Positions 7,008 through 14,551 of a DNA stretch of 64,000 nt are shown here, piece by piece. A program made the position numbers and the translations under genes. Positions within the stretch are counted from its first letter, which is position 1. Every line of letters begins with the position of its first letter. The stretch lies in the NCBI RefSeq assembly GCF_900155545.1, contig NZ_LT732526.1, positions 1,432,796 to 1,496,795 of the forward strand. The letters run 5' to 3'. Under the pieces are notes generated by a model, which did not search any database, was not told the DNA's origin, and worked only from the letters and a program-made list of their open reading frames with translations. Origin of the DNA: Clostridium sp. Marseille-P2415 (lineage in GTDB: Bacteria; Bacillota; Clostridia; Lachnospirales; Lachnospiraceae).

Positions 7008-7704
7008 AACGGTACCCCTTGCCCCAGACCGTTTTTATATGTACCGGTTCCTGCGGGTTTTCTTCTACTTTTACTCTTAGCTTACGAATATGAACCATTA
7101 CCGTACTGTTGGAAGTATAAAAATAAGGCTCTTCCCATATGCTTTCGTATAAATTTTGCGCTGAAAAAATACGTTTGGGATGCTTCATCATTAATAGCAG
7201 CATTTTATATTCTATATCGGATAATTCCTTTTCCTGATCTTTCACCCACACTTCATTAAATTCTTCATTGATGCGAATGTCATACTGCTCCAGCCATTTT
7301 TCCCTTTGAGAATTTTCTATAAATTCTTTTCCCCTGTAAATACGATATCTTCTTAAAAGTGCCTGCACCCTTGCCAGCAGTTCAGAATAGGAAAATGGTT
7401 TTGAAAGGTAGTCATCACCACCTGCCATTAGTCCGATCAGTTTATCAGACTCCTGTGTCTTGGCAGTGAGGAACAAAACCGGAACAAAGGAGCGTTTACG
7501 GATCTCCTTGCATGTTTTTAATCCGTTCATGCCGGGCATCATGACATCTAAAATAACCATGTCCGTATCCTCGGTCAAAAGCTCCAGCCCTTCTTTTCCG
7601 TCTTTCGCTTCTTCTACCAGATAATTCTGGCTCTCCAGCAATATCCTGACACCTTCCCGAATATCTGCATCATCTTCAATAATTAAGATTTTTAATTGCT
7701 CCAT
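7000..7704 (-). CDS. OmpR/PhoB-family response regulator
   Basis: A 234-aa protein with a receiver domain and a winged-helix DNA-binding domain. The acidic pocket is EDDAD (10-14), the phosphorylation site D53 in VILDVMMPG, and the conserved Lys in YLSKPF near residue 103. The C-terminal half holds the OmpR-type trans-activation loop and recognition helix (SNSTVMVHIRKLRVKVE). It is cotranscribed with the kinase gene. About 190 AT-rich bases separate it from the permease gene upstream on the same strand, so it may have its own promoter or be read through from the exporter operon. Direct repeats ahead of the SLH gene are a candidate target. Confidence 0.95.
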   Translation of the reverse strand: MEQLKILIIEDDADIREGVRILLESQNYLVEEAKDGKEGLELLTEDTDMVILDVMMPGMNGLKTCKEIRKRSFVPVLFLTAKTQESDKLIGLMAGGDDYLSKPFSYSELLARVQALLRRYRIYRGKEFIENSQREKWLEQYDIRINEEFNEVWVKDQEKELSDIEYKMLLLMMKHPKRIFSAQNLYESIWEEPYFYTSNSTVMVHIRKLRVKVEENPQEPVHIKTVWGKGYRFE

Positions 7705-7892
7705 TTTGTTCCTTCCTTGCTCTAAATCTTCAACATAATTGTTGCCAGCTATGAATTTTTGAACGTATTTGTAAGCATTGATCTTTAATTTACATCATAT
7801 AAATTAAAATACCATTGCTTTATTTCTAAAATTTTATTAATTTTCTTTGCAGTACAAAAAATATATACTATAGCAAACTATAACCATTCACG

Positions 7893-9071
7893 TTAATCAC
7901 TTCTTAAAGCATCAATCGGGTTCAAACCAGCCGCTCTGCTGGCAGGCATGAATCCAAAAAACAAACCAATTCCAACGGATACTCCAAAAGATACCAAAAC
8001 AGCACTTAATGCAGGGGTCGCGCTTATGCCCACCGCTTTTCCTACAAACGCTGTAGCACTGCAGCCTAATAATATCCCGATGATCCCGCCAAGTGAACTG
8101 GTAACAGCCGCCTCAATGATAAACTGCTGCATGATTGCCCCCCTATTGGCTCCCAGAGATTTTCGGATTCCAATCTCTCTGGTACGTTCCGTTACTGAAA
8201 CCAGCATAATATTCATGACACCCACACCAGCCACCAAAAGGGATATTCCTGCGATTCCTCCCAGCATATTGCTTATTGTAGCCATCTGCTTTTTCATGGA
8301 ATCAAGCATTGCACTCATCGTCGTTACACGGTATAATTCTTTATCCTTAATAGCTTCCTGCAAAAAATTTCCGATGGTTGTAACGCCTTCATCGGCTTTT
8401 GAAATTTCCTTTACCGTAAAGATATAATCTCCTATATTTGCATTTTTTGCAACTTTTACTGCAACCGTATAAGGCATCCATACAAAATCATCTTCTCCAC
8501 CGCTATACATATAATCTTTATTCCTGGCTTCAAATGCTCCCACAATATCATAGGTATTTTCTCCTATTTTTATCTTCTGGCCTACCGCATTTTCCGCACT
8601 TCCATATAGCTTCTTGGCAACATAAGCCCCGATCACACAGATATTTTGCCTTGATATAACGTCAGAATACATGATGGAGCGGCCCTTTTGCAGCTTAAAG
8701 CCTTTGATCGCCATATACTGTTCACTGCACCCCTGAACCGTAGTATATTTTAGAGATGTGGTACCGTTTCTTACTTTTCCGGATATTGTCACACTAGGAC
8801 TTACGTTTTCAAATAGTTCCGAATTTTCTTCGTAAAATTGGTAAACATCTGCACTGCTAACCGCTCGAGTCGTTAAATTCGTAACGTTTACCTGGATCTG
8901 GTTTGCTCCCATATCAGAGTAACTTTTCATTACACCTGCCATATACCCATTTACCAGACTTACCAGTATTATAACAGCTGCAACCCCAATAATGATACCA
9001 AGCATCGTTAGAAAAGAACGCATTTTGTTACCCCATATACTTTTAATTGCAAGTTTAAAGGATTGCAGCAT
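7893..9071 (-). CDS. MacB/YknZ-like ABC transporter permease
   Basis: A 392-aa permease from the ATG at 9071, chosen because GAGAGG lies nine bases before it; an in-frame TTG seven codons earlier has none. Layout is typical of MacB-type proteins: one helix near the start (MRSFLTMLGIIIGVAAVIILVS), a large extracellular domain (about 50-270), then three helices (GGIAGISLLVAGVGVMNIML; GGIIGILLGCSATAF; SFGVSVGIGLFFGFMP). The cytoplasmic coupling segment REIGIRKSLGAN contacts the ATPase. It overlaps the ATPase gene by 17 bases. Together with the adaptor it should export, rather than import, a substrate such as a peptide or lipid-active compound. Confidence 0.93.
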   Translation of the reverse strand: MLQSFKLAIKSIWGNKMRSFLTMLGIIIGVAAVIILVSLVNGYMAGVMKSYSDMGANQIQVNVTNLTTRAVSSADVYQFYEENSELFENVSPSVTISGKVRNGTTSLKYTTVQGCSEQYMAIKGFKLQKGRSIMYSDVISRQNICVIGAYVAKKLYGSAENAVGQKIKIGENTYDIVGAFEARNKDYMYSGGEDDFVWMPYTVAVKVAKNANIGDYIFTVKEISKADEGVTTIGNFLQEAIKDKELYRVTTMSAMLDSMKKQMATISNMLGGIAGISLLVAGVGVMNIMLVSVTERTREIGIRKSLGANRGAIMQQFIIEAAVTSSLGGIIGILLGCSATAFVGKAVGISATPALSAVLVSFGVSVGIGLFFGFMPASRAAGLNPIDALRSD

Positions 9072-9816
9072 AATCGTTTGCCTCTCCGTCAAAATTTATT
9101 TTTCCATCTGCAACACGGACCACACGTTTTGCTTCTAAGGCAATTGAATTATCATGAGTAATCATAACAATGGTATTCCCTTCTTCGTTGATCTGCTTTA
9201 GAAAATCCAGCACTTCCCTGCTGGTTTTCGAGTCAAGAGCGCCGGTAGGTTCATCCGCCAATATCAAAGACGGATCTCCTGACAGAGCACGGGCAATGGA
9301 TACCCGTTGCTGCTGACCGCCAGAAAGCTGTCCCGGCAGATTTCTCCATTTCTCTGCCAAGCCTACTTTTTTCAGTGCATCAAAGGTACGCTCCCGTCTT
9401 TCGCCCGCCTCCATTCCTGCATAAAGCAGCGGAAGTTCTACATTTTCAGCAAGATTCAGTTTAGGGAGTAAATTATACTGCTGAAAAATAAATCCAATCA
9501 TCTCATTCCGAATACGCGCGAGCTGTGTGTCATTCATTTCACGTACAGACTCTCCGCCTAGATAATATTCGCCTTTGGAGGGAACATCCAAAGCTCCTAT
9601 GATATTCATGAGTGTGGACTTCCCGCTTCCTGATTTTCCTACGATCGCAACAAATTCACCTTTTCTGATGCAAAGACTCACATCATTGCTGGCATAAACC
9701 TCTTCTCCCCCCAGATTATAGATCTTAAAAATATGCTCCAGCTCGATTAAATTTTCGCTTGCAGATTCCCTGCTTTGGGTCTGACAAGCCTTGTTCCTAT
9801 TCCATATTTTCAGCAT
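9055..9816 (-). CDS. MacB/YknY-like ABC transporter ATP-binding protein
   Basis: A 253-aa ATPase. The ATG at 9816 has GGGAGGTGA five bases upstream and is preferred over an earlier in-frame ATG. Motifs in order: Walker [11 protein letters not shown]-loop [10 protein letters not shown], signature [15 protein letters not shown], Walker [13 protein letters not shown], and H-loop IVMITHD. The sequence is of the LolD/MacB/FtsE group that pairs with four-helix permeases. It overlaps the adaptor gene upstream by about 20 bases and the permease gene downstream, indicating translational coupling. Confidence 0.95.
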   Translation of the reverse strand: MLKIWNRNKACQTQSRESASENLIELEHIFKIYNLGGEEVYASNDVSLCIRKGEFVAIVGKSGSGKSTLMNIIGALDVPSKGEYYLGGESVREMNDTQLARIRNEMIGFIFQQYNLLPKLNLAENVELPLLYAGMEAGERRERTFDALKKVGLAEKWRNLPGQLSGGQQQRVSIARALSGDPSLILADEPTGALDSKTSREVLDFLKQINEEGNTIVMITHDNSIALEAKRVVRVADGKINFDGEANDYAAIL

Positions 9817-11440
9817 CCGGGTCACCTCCCATGTCATCCATAGAACTGTCCATAGAAGAGTCTGCATCTAGCTGCGCTACATAAACTTCATCCCCCTCTG
9901 ATAAACCGCTTTTAATTTCCACATCTTTTGCACTTATCAGACCTGTTTCCACCTTTACCGGACGAAATCCAGCCGGCACATCTCCCTGACCCACTTTCAC
10001 CTTATTATCTTTTACATAAACCTGATCGCCCCGGATCAGTGCCCCCGCAGGAATTACCAGCACATTTTCTGACTTTGCTAAGGTTATGATTCCTTCGACA
10101 TTCATTCCGGGAATAAGATTTTCCTTATTATCCAGAGTAATAATAACGGGATATGTACTGACTCCATTGGCGGCCGTGCTTTCCAAACTTACATTGGTAA
10201 CAGCTCCCTTATATGCCTTCCCTGGAAATGCTTCTGCAGACACGGTCACCTCCTGTCCTGTCTTAACCTTATGGATATCAAGCTCATCCACCGGCAGCTT
10301 AAAGGTCAGTTCTGAAAGGTCATAGATGACAGCCAGATCTGAATCTGTGCTTGTATTTTTACTGATGGTATCCCCTGCTTTATATTTTTTTGAAACTACA
10401 GTTCCGGATATGGGAGCTTTTATGGTATAGTTCTCATAATTCTTTCTGGTTGTATCTAATTTATTTTTTGCTGACTCTGCATTTTCTTCTGCCAGATTCA
10501 TGGAATCTGTATAATTCTTTTTCAAGTCATCCGCACTTTTTTCTGTCATGCGAAACAGGGGGGTGCCTTTTTGTACATAATCCCCTTCATTTACAAGCAC
10601 GGTCTCTACTTCAACAGAAACAGGCAGATCAGCTTCCATGGCATTATTGACATCTGGCTGAAAAGTTCCGTCTTCAACTCCCGGTACATTTCCAATTGCA
10701 GCAGAAGCCTTTGTATCCGCAGTTAAACCTCCAGGATTCTGTACCGATATGGTTACATTGCGAACCAGCCGTCCTCCTGTAAGTGCCACTTCCTGATTAG
10801 AGACCAAATCCACTGTTCCCTGTATCTGTTCTCCCGTATCTGCAAGAGTGATCACAGCTGTCATTCCTTTTCCAAAAGTACCGGCATCTCCTGACAAAAA
10901 TGGAACTTTCAGTTTCATGACCCGGTCACTATATAGGTCCGCAATTTTTGTACCTGAATCCACTTTAGAACCTGTTTTGATATACAGCTCCTTAATATAG
11001 CCCGTACTTTGTGCCTTATAAGTATTGCCGCTGTACTTCTGGCTGGAATCCTCGAATAGTTTTTTTGCCTGCTCAAGAGAGCTGGTATTCCGGTTTAACG
11101 AATTTTCTGCTCCTGACAGTTCTGAATCCATGCCTGACTTATCAATTTCATAGAGGATCTGCCCTTTCTTCACCTGATCTCCTTCTGAAAAATCAGCGGA
11201 CAGAATCTCTCCTTCCACCATAGATGTAATCTTATAGGTATTCTTGGCCGCCAAAGTACCAGAAGCTTTTAATTCAGAAGTAATATTTCCTCTTGTAACG
11301 ATAGCTGTATTTATAAAGTTCTGGCTCATAGCCATTGCCTGTTTCCTCATCTGACTCCAGGCCGAAAAACCGCCCAATGCAACTACAGCAACTACAACAA
11401 CCGAAACTATTACTATAACTTTCCGCTTTTTCTTAATCAT
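9797..11440 (-). CDS. HlyD/MacA/YknX-like membrane-fusion (adaptor) protein
   Basis: About 547 aa. The start is the ATG at 11440, with GATGAGG ahead of it; an ATG five codons upstream is possible. A membrane anchor (VIVIVSVVVVAVVALGGFSAW) follows a basic KKKRK stretch. Several half-motifs of biotinyl-lipoyl/barrel-sandwich domains are visible (GDQVKKGQILYEID, GSKVDSGTKIADLY, GDYVQKGTPLFRM, APISGTVVSKKYKAGD), suggesting two such domains, with a coiled coil between about 305-345. Beta-barrel and membrane-proximal parts follow, and the tail is acidic (DADSSMDSSMDD). In Gram-positives such adaptors span the wall and assist the ABC pair. The doubled barrel-sandwich arrangement makes it longer than YknX. 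Confidence 0.9.
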   Translation of the reverse strand: MIKKKRKVIVIVSVVVVAVVALGGFSAWSQMRKQAMAMSQNFINTAIVTRGNITSELKASGTLAAKNTYKITSMVEGEILSADFSEGDQVKKGQILYEIDKSGMDSELSGAENSLNRNTSSLEQAKKLFEDSSQKYSGNTYKAQSTGYIKELYIKTGSKVDSGTKIADLYSDRVMKLKVPFLSGDAGTFGKGMTAVITLADTGEQIQGTVDLVSNQEVALTGGRLVRNVTISVQNPGGLTADTKASAAIGNVPGVEDGTFQPDVNNAMEADLPVSVEVETVLVNEGDYVQKGTPLFRMTEKSADDLKKNYTDSMNLAEENAESAKNKLDTTRKNYENYTIKAPISGTVVSKKYKAGDTISKNTSTDSDLAVIYDLSELTFKLPVDELDIHKVKTGQEVTVSAEAFPGKAYKGAVTNVSLESTAANGVSTYPVIITLDNKENLIPGMNVEGIITLAKSENVLVIPAGALIRGDQVYVKDNKVKVGQGDVPAGFRPVKVETGLISAKDVEIKSGLSEGDEVYVAQLDADSSMDSSMDDMGGDPDAENME

Positions 11441-11457
11441 CTGTCCATGCCTCATCC

Positions 11458-12627
11458 TTAATAATCAATGGCATCCACTGCCGTATATGCCGTCCCGTTT
11501 TTACTGCATACGATTACAACCTTGTCTCCAACCGTTACCTTTCCATATATGGAAAATAAATACTGGAGTTTGGAGGAGTCCAGGTTGATGGACAGATATC
11601 CGTTGCCATCCATTGCTTCGCTGTCGCTGATATCGCTGTCAGAATTGCTGGTGTCAACTTCCAGTCTTATGGAGGTGGGGGTTATGACATCGGTTGATCT
11701 ATAATAGATATTCTTCACTTCACCCATAAGCAGGACATATGCATTTTCGCCTGTCAGAGTTTCCTTATCCCAACCATCTGTGGTATAAGCCCAAATGGTC
11801 TTTGATTTGACATTATAATAAAGAACAACAAATCCTGTTGCCTTTTGAGACGCCTTTACCGCAGCCAGAGTACTTGCGGTTCCATTTAAAAAGACATTTG
11901 CTTTCTCTGAGCTGAAAGGCACTGATTGAATAACACTAAACCCTTTTCGAACCAGAATCGGCCCCTTTCTTTCATCTTTCAAAATAGAGATCGGGTTGAT
12001 TTCACCATCAGAATTCAGTTCACAATTTAACAGTTTTCCATAAATATCAGCAGTGTCTTTCTTTTTTGTCTTCAAGAGATTATAAAAAAGATTCACGCAG
12101 TCGGTCTGGTTCAGCACTTCATCCGCCTCGCGGTTTAAGTTTTCATTCAGTTCCAGAAATTGAAATTTTGAGATTCGGGAAGACGACACATCTCCAGTAA
12201 AATCTCCATCCCCATATTCAAGAAGGGTAAGAACAGCTTTTACGCCATCTTTGTAAGTAACTTTCTCCTCCGGTTTAAACAAACCGCCAAGAAAACCGGT
12301 CATCCAGCCCTGGGAAGCAGCAATCTTAATATAGACGGCATTGGGGCTGCCTGCCGGTACATCAGCAAAAACTGAGGAATTAGAGAGAGGAAGGTTTTCC
12401 CGGAAACTGGAAGCATTCACCAGCATTCTTGCAAAATCGCCTCTCGTCACCTGCCCCATATTATTTGAAACTTCCATAATTCCTGTAAGATTAACAACAT
12501 TATTACGCATATTAAAATCAGAGGCGCTTATATTTGCATAAGCAATGATCGGATTTAGCTGCGAAATCACAGTGGTTACCGCCAAAAAGCCTGCCGCATA
12601 ACGGTGTGATTGAAATTTTTTATTCAT
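11458..12627 (-). CDS. secreted SLH-domain protein, first gene of the exporter operon
   Basis: A 389-aa protein with a signal peptide (hydrophobic AAGFLAVTTVISQLNPIIAYA). Residues about 45-190 hold S-layer-homology-like repeats: QVTRGDFARMLVNA, SVFADVPAGSPNAVYIKIAASQGWMTG and a degenerate further copy. The C-terminal half (about 210-389) is beta-rich and unassigned. SLH domains anchor proteins to wall polysaccharide. It ends only 17 bases before the adaptor start, so it belongs to the exporter operon. A wall-anchored partner, sensor or substrate-delivery factor for the exporter is a reasonable inference; nothing in the sequence fixes which. Confidence 0.82.
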   Translation of the reverse strand: MNKKFQSHRYAAGFLAVTTVISQLNPIIAYANISASDFNMRNNVVNLTGIMEVSNNMGQVTRGDFARMLVNASSFRENLPLSNSSVFADVPAGSPNAVYIKIAASQGWMTGFLGGLFKPEEKVTYKDGVKAVLTLLEYGDGDFTGDVSSSRISKFQFLELNENLNREADEVLNQTDCVNLFYNLLKTKKKDTADIYGKLLNCELNSDGEINPISILKDERKGPILVRKGFSVIQSVPFSSEKANVFLNGTASTLAAVKASQKATGFVVLYYNVKSKTIWAYTTDGWDKETLTGENAYVLLMGEVKNIYYRSTDVITPTSIRLEVDTSNSDSDISDSEAMDGNGYLSINLDSSKLQYLFSIYGKVTVGDKVVIVCSKNGTAYTAVDAIDY

Positions 12628-12658
12628 GAAGTAATTTCTCCTTTGCTTTATAATGGAT

Positions 12659-12685
12659 CTATTATCAACAGTAAATCTTAACAGT
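12659..12685 (-). promoter_or_regulatory. promoter with direct repeat, likely response-regulator target
   Basis: On the minus strand ACTGTTAAGATTT-ACTGTTGATAAT gives a direct repeat of ACTGTT(A/G)A spaced about 12-13 bases, ending in GATAAT, which can serve as a -10 box. OmpR-family regulators bind tandem repeats of this size. It lies 32 bases ahead of the SLH gene start. Confidence 0.4.
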
Positions 12686-12710
12686 TTCTGAATCGCTTCT
12701 AAACAATTCT

Positions 12711-12740
12711 AAAAAGCCAGACCGATACTGCTAGTCTGAC
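12711..12740 (-). terminator. intrinsic terminator
   Basis: GTCAGAC (minus strand) pairs with GTCTGGC around an 11-base loop, followed by TTTTT. It ends any transcript from the 12763-12984 fragment before the exporter promoter. Confidence 0.7.
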
Positions 12741-12762
12741 TTCTTCTAACCCCTGGATTCTG

Positions 12763-12984
12763 TTAACCATCAAGGTCACTCACAGTAGCGTTCGGAATGC
12801 CGTCCGGGTCTTGTGGTACTACATAGGCTCCATTTTTCACCCCTGGAAGAACTGTATCACTGATTTTAGCTGTTACAAACATTGTACTTCTTACTTTGTC
12901 GTTAGCGGTGAGTTCATCAAAGTTGTATAAGTCGCCCTTAGAAGCTAATTTACCGCTAAGTCTTACGTCAAGAACTGGTCTCAC
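12763..12984 (-). pseudogene. unrecognised gene fragment (73 codons)
   Basis: An open frame beginning at a GTG directly after an in-frame stop, without a convincing ribosome site. The product has a folded-protein composition (VRLSGKLASKGDLYNFDEL, STMFVTAKISDTVLPGVKNG, GIPNATVSDLDG) and looks like the C-terminal end of a larger beta-rich protein. It is followed by a good terminator. I cannot name the parent family; the neighbouring debris suggests a decayed mobile or accessory gene. Confidence 0.35.
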
Positions 12985-13400
12985 AATTTATCAGTACCTT
13001 TGACAAGCCTGAAAACAAGATATCCCCATTTGAACTGCGTTTGCCCTCAGTCTCAATCTATTTGAAAAGATATCCTTAAACGAGGGCTCTGCCTCGATTT
13101 ATAACTTTCACTGTGTCATGAAATCGGAAGCATATTTTCAGCAATTTCAAGCACGGTTAAATGTGACCCCAGAATTTACTGACCGCCAACACCGCAGTAT
13201 GCTACAGCTTTTAAGCAGACAAGACTCCCCTGCAAAAGTGGTTCTTTACGGATATAAAGAAAAAGAGAATGATATGTACAGCCGTTTTCTGAAACGTGCC
13301 CCTGTTCCATGACATTGCATTCAGTTTAAGCGAGCCGGAACCCCAATCCACTATTAGAATCCGATTTTGGTTCATTCGCTAATCATTTGTATTTAGAATC
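12985..13400. other. gene-poor region with debris
   Basis: A hairpin CGAGG-N6-CCTCG lies at about 13081-13096. A 64-codon plus-strand frame (13118-13312) starting MKSEAYFQQFQARLNV and containing VVLYGYKEKENDMYSRFLK looks protein-like but has no ribosome site and no recognisable family. The region between the exporter operon and the toxin-antitoxin locus is probably a decayed insertion. Confidence 0.35.
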
Positions 13401-13429
13401 TTGCATTCTTTGCCTCATTGTGTTATATT
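13401..13429 (+). promoter_or_regulatory. promoter of the antisense antitoxin RNA
   Basis: TTGCAT (13401-13406) and TATATT (13424-13429) are separated by exactly 17 bases, giving a start near 13436. Confidence 0.65.
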
Positions 13430-13436
13430 ATAACTA

Positions 13437-13466
13437 CAAAGAAACAACCGCCCCTCTACAAGGGGC
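13437..13466 (-). terminator. terminator of the toxin mRNA
   Basis: On the minus strand GCCCCT-TGTAG-AGGGGC (13450-13466) is followed by GGTTGTTTCTTTG. It ends the toxin message about 100 bases after its stop codon, inside the antisense RNA region. Confidence 0.65.
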
Positions 13467-13535
13467 TGACCAAGTTAATATTAAGCAGAAATTCCACCCT
13501 ATCAACGGCCAAGTTTACAAGGGTGGTTTTTCTTT
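13437..13535 (+). ncRNA. putative antisense RNA antitoxin of a type I toxin-antitoxin pair
   Basis: A transcript of about 100 bases is bounded by a good promoter (13401-13429) and by an intrinsic terminator, CCACCCT (13494-13500) pairing with AGGGTGG (13520-13526) followed by TTTTTCTTT. On the opposite strand the toxin mRNA runs in from 13565 and ends at a hairpin at 13450-13466, so the two RNAs overlap at their 3' ends by most of this RNA. That is the architecture of txpA/RatA in Bacillus and of the small type I systems of Clostridioides. Base pairing would direct RNase cleavage or block the toxin message. The RNA itself is inferred from signals. Confidence 0.65.
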
Positions 13536-13564
13536 GCCCATTTCTGGGACTTTATAGAAAAACG

Positions 13565-13648
13565 CTACTTACAATTAATAAAAATAAAGGTAAGTAATGC
13601 TAGAATGAATGTACCGAAAGCCATAAGGTCTTTGAAATCGTACTTCAT
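13565..13648 (-). CDS. small hydrophobic type I toxin (holin-like toxin family)
   Basis: A 27-aa peptide that starts MKYDFKDLMAFGTF and ends in a hydrophobic helix closing with a short polar tail (FINCK). A charged N-terminus of about seven residues, then one membrane helix, is the pattern of putative holin-like toxins such as TxpA/BsrG relatives. GGGAGGTGG lies seven to eight bases before this ATG and fixes the start; a longer in-frame reading frame upstream has no ribosome site and overlaps the promoter and leader. The message has a clear promoter at 13722-13750, a leader of about 65 bases, and a terminator inside the antisense RNA. Expected action is depolarisation or disturbance of the membrane; toxicity is inferred. 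Confidence 0.72.
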   Translation of the reverse strand: MKYDFKDLMAFGTFILALLTFIFINCK

Positions 13649-13721
13649 CTGACACCACCTCCCATCTATGTAATAATGGAAGGCCAACACCTTGCAGTGA
13701 CACAGTTGTTTCCTGCCTGCA

Positions 13722-13750
13722 ATCATATCATATGTCATTTCAATAGACAA
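13722..13750 (-). promoter_or_regulatory. promoter of the type I toxin
   Basis: On the minus strand TTGTCT (13745-13750), a 17-base spacer and TATGAT (13722-13727) form a near-consensus vegetative promoter, placing the start near 13715. Confidence 0.7.
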
Positions 13751-13766
13751 TCCCTTTTTCTTCATT

Positions 13767-13805
13767 AGAGTCAGTGACTTATTTCCCCGTCACGGCTCTT
13801 TTTTT
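13767..13805 (+). terminator. intrinsic terminator upstream of the toxin promoter
   Basis: AGAGTCAGTGAC (13767-13778) pairs with GTCACGGCTCT (13789-13799) with one mismatch/bulge, followed by T7. It would end plus-strand transcription just beyond the toxin promoter; the RNA it terminates is not evident. The following stretch to 14085 is AT-rich with no gene seen. Confidence 0.7.
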
Positions 13806-14085
13806 GGTATCTACTTTTCCTGCAATTCTTATACTACTCTCTCCTATTAAAAGTCTTTTCTTTTTTCCGGTTGCTACTGTTTTCGACTAGAATTATCAAA
13901 TTTTTAAAATCCCTTGGGAAACCCCATTTTTTTATTTTCCTTGTCCTGTTCTGATGGTTTATGACTTTTGTTGCTTAGATTATAGGCATTCCTTACCTAG
14001 TCACACAGATAAAGAATTATCTGACCTCAGAAGAATTGCGCTAAAATATTAATGTCTACAACTGTATACAAGCAATAAGACATAG

Positions 14086-14123
14086 AAAAACAGCGGAAAC
14101 CCTGATAAAACCTGGGTTTCCGC
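14086..14123 (-). terminator. tmRNA terminator
   Basis: GCGGAAACCC and GGGTTTCCGC form a perfect 10-bp stem; on the minus strand TGTTTTTC follows. It lies 14 bases beyond the tmRNA 3' end. Confidence 0.9.
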
Positions 14124-14136
14124 CATTAATTAAGAG

Positions 14137-14476
14137 TGGAGCAGACGGGAGTTGAACCCGTGTCCAAAAACCAATTCCCTGTTCTTCTACTATCATAGTT
14201 AGTTTTTTAACATTCCCTCCACCGCCCGGGAACTAACACCCTGACAGCTTCAGTAGCTTCATATTACGTCCGCATGCTCAAAGCTTTGCATACGTCGTTT
14301 CTCACATAGTCGATGCCGGGATCTTAAGGTGTGAGTGCCCTAAGGCCGACAAGCTGCATTAAGCAGCTAATGCTAATTCGTTATTGTTAGCGTTTATATT
14401 TAGGTTTGCCATTTAACGCATCGCATGCGGATAGCTTCACCAGCTGCATAGCCCCTGTCGAAACCAGTACTGCCCC
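14137..14476 (-). ncRNA. ssrA: transfer-messenger RNA (tmRNA)
   Basis: The tRNA-like ends are clear: 5' GGGGCAG pairs with 3' CTGCTCC (one G-U), and the T-arm sequence ACGGGTTCAACTCCCGT is present. The 5' side continues TACTGGTTTCGACAGGGG, the hallmark start of tmRNA. The tag-coding frame is at 14359-14391 (minus strand): GCT resume codon, then AAC AAT AAC GAA TTA GCA TTA GCT GCT TAA, giving the degradation tag A-NNNELALAA. The terminal CCA is not encoded (discriminator A is followed by CTC). Length is about 340 bases before CCA addition. It rescues ribosomes stalled on broken messages together with SmpB, which is not in this window. Confidence 0.97.
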
Positions 14477-14505
14477 TGACTGGTACTCTTCTACAGAGCA
14501 TTCCT

Positions 14506-14534
14506 ATACTAACATGAATGAAACCAATTGTCAA
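14506..14534 (-). promoter_or_regulatory. tmRNA promoter
   Basis: On the minus strand TTGACA (14529-14534), 17 bases, then TAGTAT (14506-14511). The predicted start is about 22 bases before the mature tmRNA 5' end, leaving a short leader for RNase P to remove. Confidence 0.8.
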
Positions 14535-14551
14535 GACTTCCGCTTCACCTG

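Noticed and set aside
13649-13765. N-terminal extension of the small toxin to 66 aa
   Set aside because: The extension has no ribosome site and crosses the toxin's promoter and leader; a strong site directly precedes the internal ATG.
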